Shown: positions 5,108 through 6,975 of the stretch, piece by piece | How positions within the stretch are numbered: position 1 is the stretch's first letter | Layout of the letters: each line of letters opens with the position of its first letter | Source of the DNA: Elusimicrobia bacterium UBA4817 | GTDB taxonomy: Bacteria > Elusimicrobiota > UBA8919 | Assembly (NCBI GenBank): GCA_002402375.1 | Contig: DHFT01000043.1 | Span: 1-6,975 of the forward strand | Length of the DNA stretch: 6,975 nucleotides | Reading direction: 5' to 3' | Position numbers and translations under genes: made by a program | Notes under the pieces: model-generated | What the model was told of the DNA's origin: nothing | Databases searched by the model: none | What the model saw: only the letters and a program-made list of their open reading frames with translations

Positions 5108-6975
5108 TTATTTTATTTTGAATTCAAGGTTTTCCGATTTCGCAGGTTTATCAACGGTAATTTTTTTATACTCTTTTATTTCACCCGAAAGAATTTGCCG
5201 GCTTAAACCGTCAACTATTTCTCTCTGAATCGTTCTTTTTAGCGGACGGGCACCGTAGACGGGGTCAAAACCGCTGTCAGCAATAAAGACCTTTGCCCTG
5301 TCGGTAAGTTCAATGGAAATTTTTCTATCGGAAAGCCGCTTGTTGACAAGTTCCATCTGCAAGTCCACGATTCTTTTGATATGCTCAATCGTAAGGTAGT
5401 GAAAAATAATCACCTCGTCAATACGATTTAGAAATTCAGGACGGAAATACTGCCTCAGAACAGAAAGCAATTTTTCTTTAATATCTTTTTCCATAAACTC
5501 CAGAACCTGAGATGCTGTTTTTTGATAAAGTTCGCCGCCGAGATTAGACGTCATAATAATAACTGTGTTTTTGAAGTCAATCGTTCTGCCTTGCCCGTCG
5601 GTAAGCCGCCCGTCGTCCAGAATCTGCAAAAGCATATTGAAAACATCAGGGTGGGCTTTTTCTATTTCGTCAAAAAGAATTACGGAATACGGTTTCCGGC
5701 GAACCGACTCCGTGAGTTGCCCGCCTTCCTCGTAGCCGACATATCCGGGCGGAGCACCGACGAGCCGTGAAACCGTATGCTTCTCCATATATTCGGACAT
5801 ATCAATCCGTGTTATGTTTTTTTCGTCGTTGAATAAAAACTCGGCAAGCGCTTTTGCAAGTTCCGTTTTCCCCACACCCGTAGGACCCAAAAAAATAAAC
5901 GAACCTATGGGTCTATTGACATCCGAAAGCCCGCTTCTTGACCTGCGAATGGCGTTTGAAACAGCAGTAATCGCCTCGTCCTGACCGACAACCCGATTTT
6001 TCAGTTCGTCTTCCATTCTTAAAAGTTTTTGCGTTTCCGTCTCAAGCATTTTTGAAACCGGAATACCGGTCCACTTGGAAACAACCTCGGCGACATCTTC
6101 CTCGTCAACCTCTTCCTTAAGCATTTTTACGGTTTTCTGTATATCCTGAAGTTTTTTATTTTCATCGTCCAGATGTTTTTGGAACTCGCGCAATTTCCCG
6201 TAACGCAGTTCAGCCACTTTCCCGAGATCGCCGTCCCGTTCCGCCTGCTGTTCCTCTGATTTTGTTTCCTCTATTTCCTGTTTTAACCGTCGGATTTTTG
6301 TGATAACCTCTTTTTCCTTCTGCCACTGGTCGGAAAATTTTTTTCTCTCCTTTTTCAGTTCGTCAAGTTTTTTGTCAACCTCGTCTGTTTTAGATTTTTC
6401 TTTAAGAAGTCCCTGTTTCTCAATTTCAAGTTGTCTGATTTTTCTCTCAAGGTCGTCAATTTCCGACGGTAGCGAGTCAATTTCTATTCTTAAACGGGAA
6501 GCCGACTCGTCAATCAAATCAATCGCTTTGTCGGGTAAAAATCTGTCCGAGATATACCTGTTTGATAAAATTGCTGCGGCAATGAGCGCAGAATCTTTTA
6601 TCTTTACTCCGTGATGAATTTCGTATCTTTCTTTTAGCCCCCTTAAAATTGCAATCGTATCCTCCACCGACGGCGGCTGGACTATTATCGGCTGAAATCT
6701 TCTCTCCAGCGCGGCATCTTTTTCAATATGTTTTCTGTATTCGTCAAGCGTTGTCGCACCGATGCATCGCAGTTCGCCGCGGGCAAGGAGCGGCTTCATA
6801 ATGTTTGCGGCATCAATTGCGCCTTCCGCAGCGCCCGCACCGACTAATGTATGAATTTCGTCAATAAAAAGAATTATTTCGCCTTCACGGGCAACAATTT
6901 CTTTTAACACTGCTTTAAGCCGGTCTTCAAACTCGCCGCGAAATTTCGCGCCGGCAATCAAAGCGCCCATATCAA
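5108..6975 (-). CDS. clpB: ClpB, ATP-dependent protein disaggregase (C-terminal ~622 codons; 5' end outside window)
   Basis: ClpB is a cytoplasmic hexameric AAA+ unfoldase that works with DnaK to resolve protein aggregates after heat stress. The frame runs off the right edge: the last bases still encode x-Asp before the internal Met at 6970, which is in the family's L-D-M-G-A-L stretch and is not a start. Counted from that Met: D1 pore loop KFRG (9-12), D1 Walker B LFIDEIH (34-40), arginine fingers Arg90-Arg91, a long charged middle-domain coiled coil (about 155-285), D2 Walker A GPTGVGKT (362-369), D2 pore GYVG (399-402), Walker [12 protein letters not shown] (431-441), sensor-1 Asn476, Arg516, and sensor-2 GARPLKR (573-579). 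The long middle domain and lack of a ClpP-docking IGF/IGL loop separate it from ClpA/ClpC. The N-domain and D1 Walker A are outside the window. The D1 pore aromatic is Phe rather than the usual Tyr. Confidence 0.98.
   Translation of the reverse strand, partial: DMGALIAGAKFRGEFEDRLKAVLKEIVAREGEIILFIDEIHTLVGAGAAEGAIDAANIMKPLLARGELRCIGATTLDEYRKHIEKDAALERRFQPIIVQPPSVEDTIAILRGLKERYEIHHGVKIKDSALIAAAILSNRYISDRFLPDKAIDLIDESASRLRIEIDSLPSEIDDLERKIRQLEIEKQGLLKEKSKTDEVDKKLDELKKERKKFSDQWQKEKEVITKIRRLKQEIEETKSEEQQAERDGDLGKVAELRYGKLREFQKHLDDENKKLQDIQKTVKMLKEEVDEEDVAEVVSKWTGIPVSKMLETETQKLLRMEDELKNRVVGQDEAITAVSNAIRRSRSGLSDVNRPIGSFIFLGPTGVGKTELAKALAEFLFNDEKNITRIDMSEYMEKHTVSRLVGAPPGYVGYEEGGQLTESVRRKPYSVILFDEIEKAHPDVFNMLLQILDDGRLTDGQGRTIDFKNTVIIMTSNLGGELYQKTASQVLEFMEKDIKEKLLSVLRQYFRPEFLNRIDEVIIFHYLTIEHIKRIVDLQMELVNKRLSDRKISIELTDRAKVFIADSGFDPVYGARPLKRTIQREIVDGLSRQILSGEIKEYKKITVDKPAKSENLEFKIK

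Overview
The window is AT-rich bacterial DNA, with long poly-T runs on the + strand that correspond to Lys/Phe-rich coding on the minus strand. Every supported gene lies on the minus strand. In reading direction (high to low coordinates) the order is: clpB (5' end outside the window), a BtrH/DUF4872-like protein, a SemiSWEET sugar transporter, a 31-codon small ORF, a stand-alone response-regulator receiver domain, an exported YwqK/MORN_2-repeat protein, a lipoprotein ApbE, rnfC, and the first 37 codons of rnfD running off the left edge. Spacing is very tight: a TAA/ATG junction between clpB and the BtrH-like gene, 4-base ATGA overlaps at ywqK-like/apbE and rnfC/rnfD, and an 8-base overlap at apbE/rnfC. 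The longest stretches without a recognised gene are about 65 bp before SemiSWEET and about 100 bp before the response regulator.

Right part (3636-6975): the disaggregase ClpB is followed directly by a protein with a cysteine-acyltransferase/papain-like N-terminus (Cys18, His131, Asp149) and a DUF4872-like C-terminus, then by an 84-residue SemiSWEET half-transporter. Nothing here shows that these three share a pathway; they may only be co-transcribed. Middle part (2371-3635): a small unrecognised ORF, a leader with a long-range inverted repeat that would cover the ribosome binding site of the response regulator, the response regulator itself, and a secreted six-unit repeat protein. Left part (1-2374): apbE-rnfC-rnfD is a coherent module. 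Rnf is a membrane-bound ferredoxin:NAD+ oxidoreductase that pumps Na+ or H+; RnfC is its NADH/FMN/Fe-S subunit, RnfD an FMN-carrying membrane subunit, and ApbE is the enzyme that covalently attaches FMN to RnfD and RnfG.

The organism cannot be named from this window. Rnf, a lipoprotein ApbE and an exported YwqK-repeat protein suggest a diderm, probably anaerobic or facultative bacterium. A dispersed palindromic repeat of the GTCATTGCGAG...GAAGCAATCTC type is embedded in frame in rnfC. From memory such repeats are common in several environmental and uncultivated lineages, so this fits a metagenomic genome from a candidate phylum, but that is inference. I found no RNA gene, CRISPR array, insertion sequence or clear terminator. 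The strongest unexplained signals are the repeat inside rnfC, the start-codon-sequestering inverted repeat ahead of the response regulator, and the unknown substrate of the BtrH-like enzyme.
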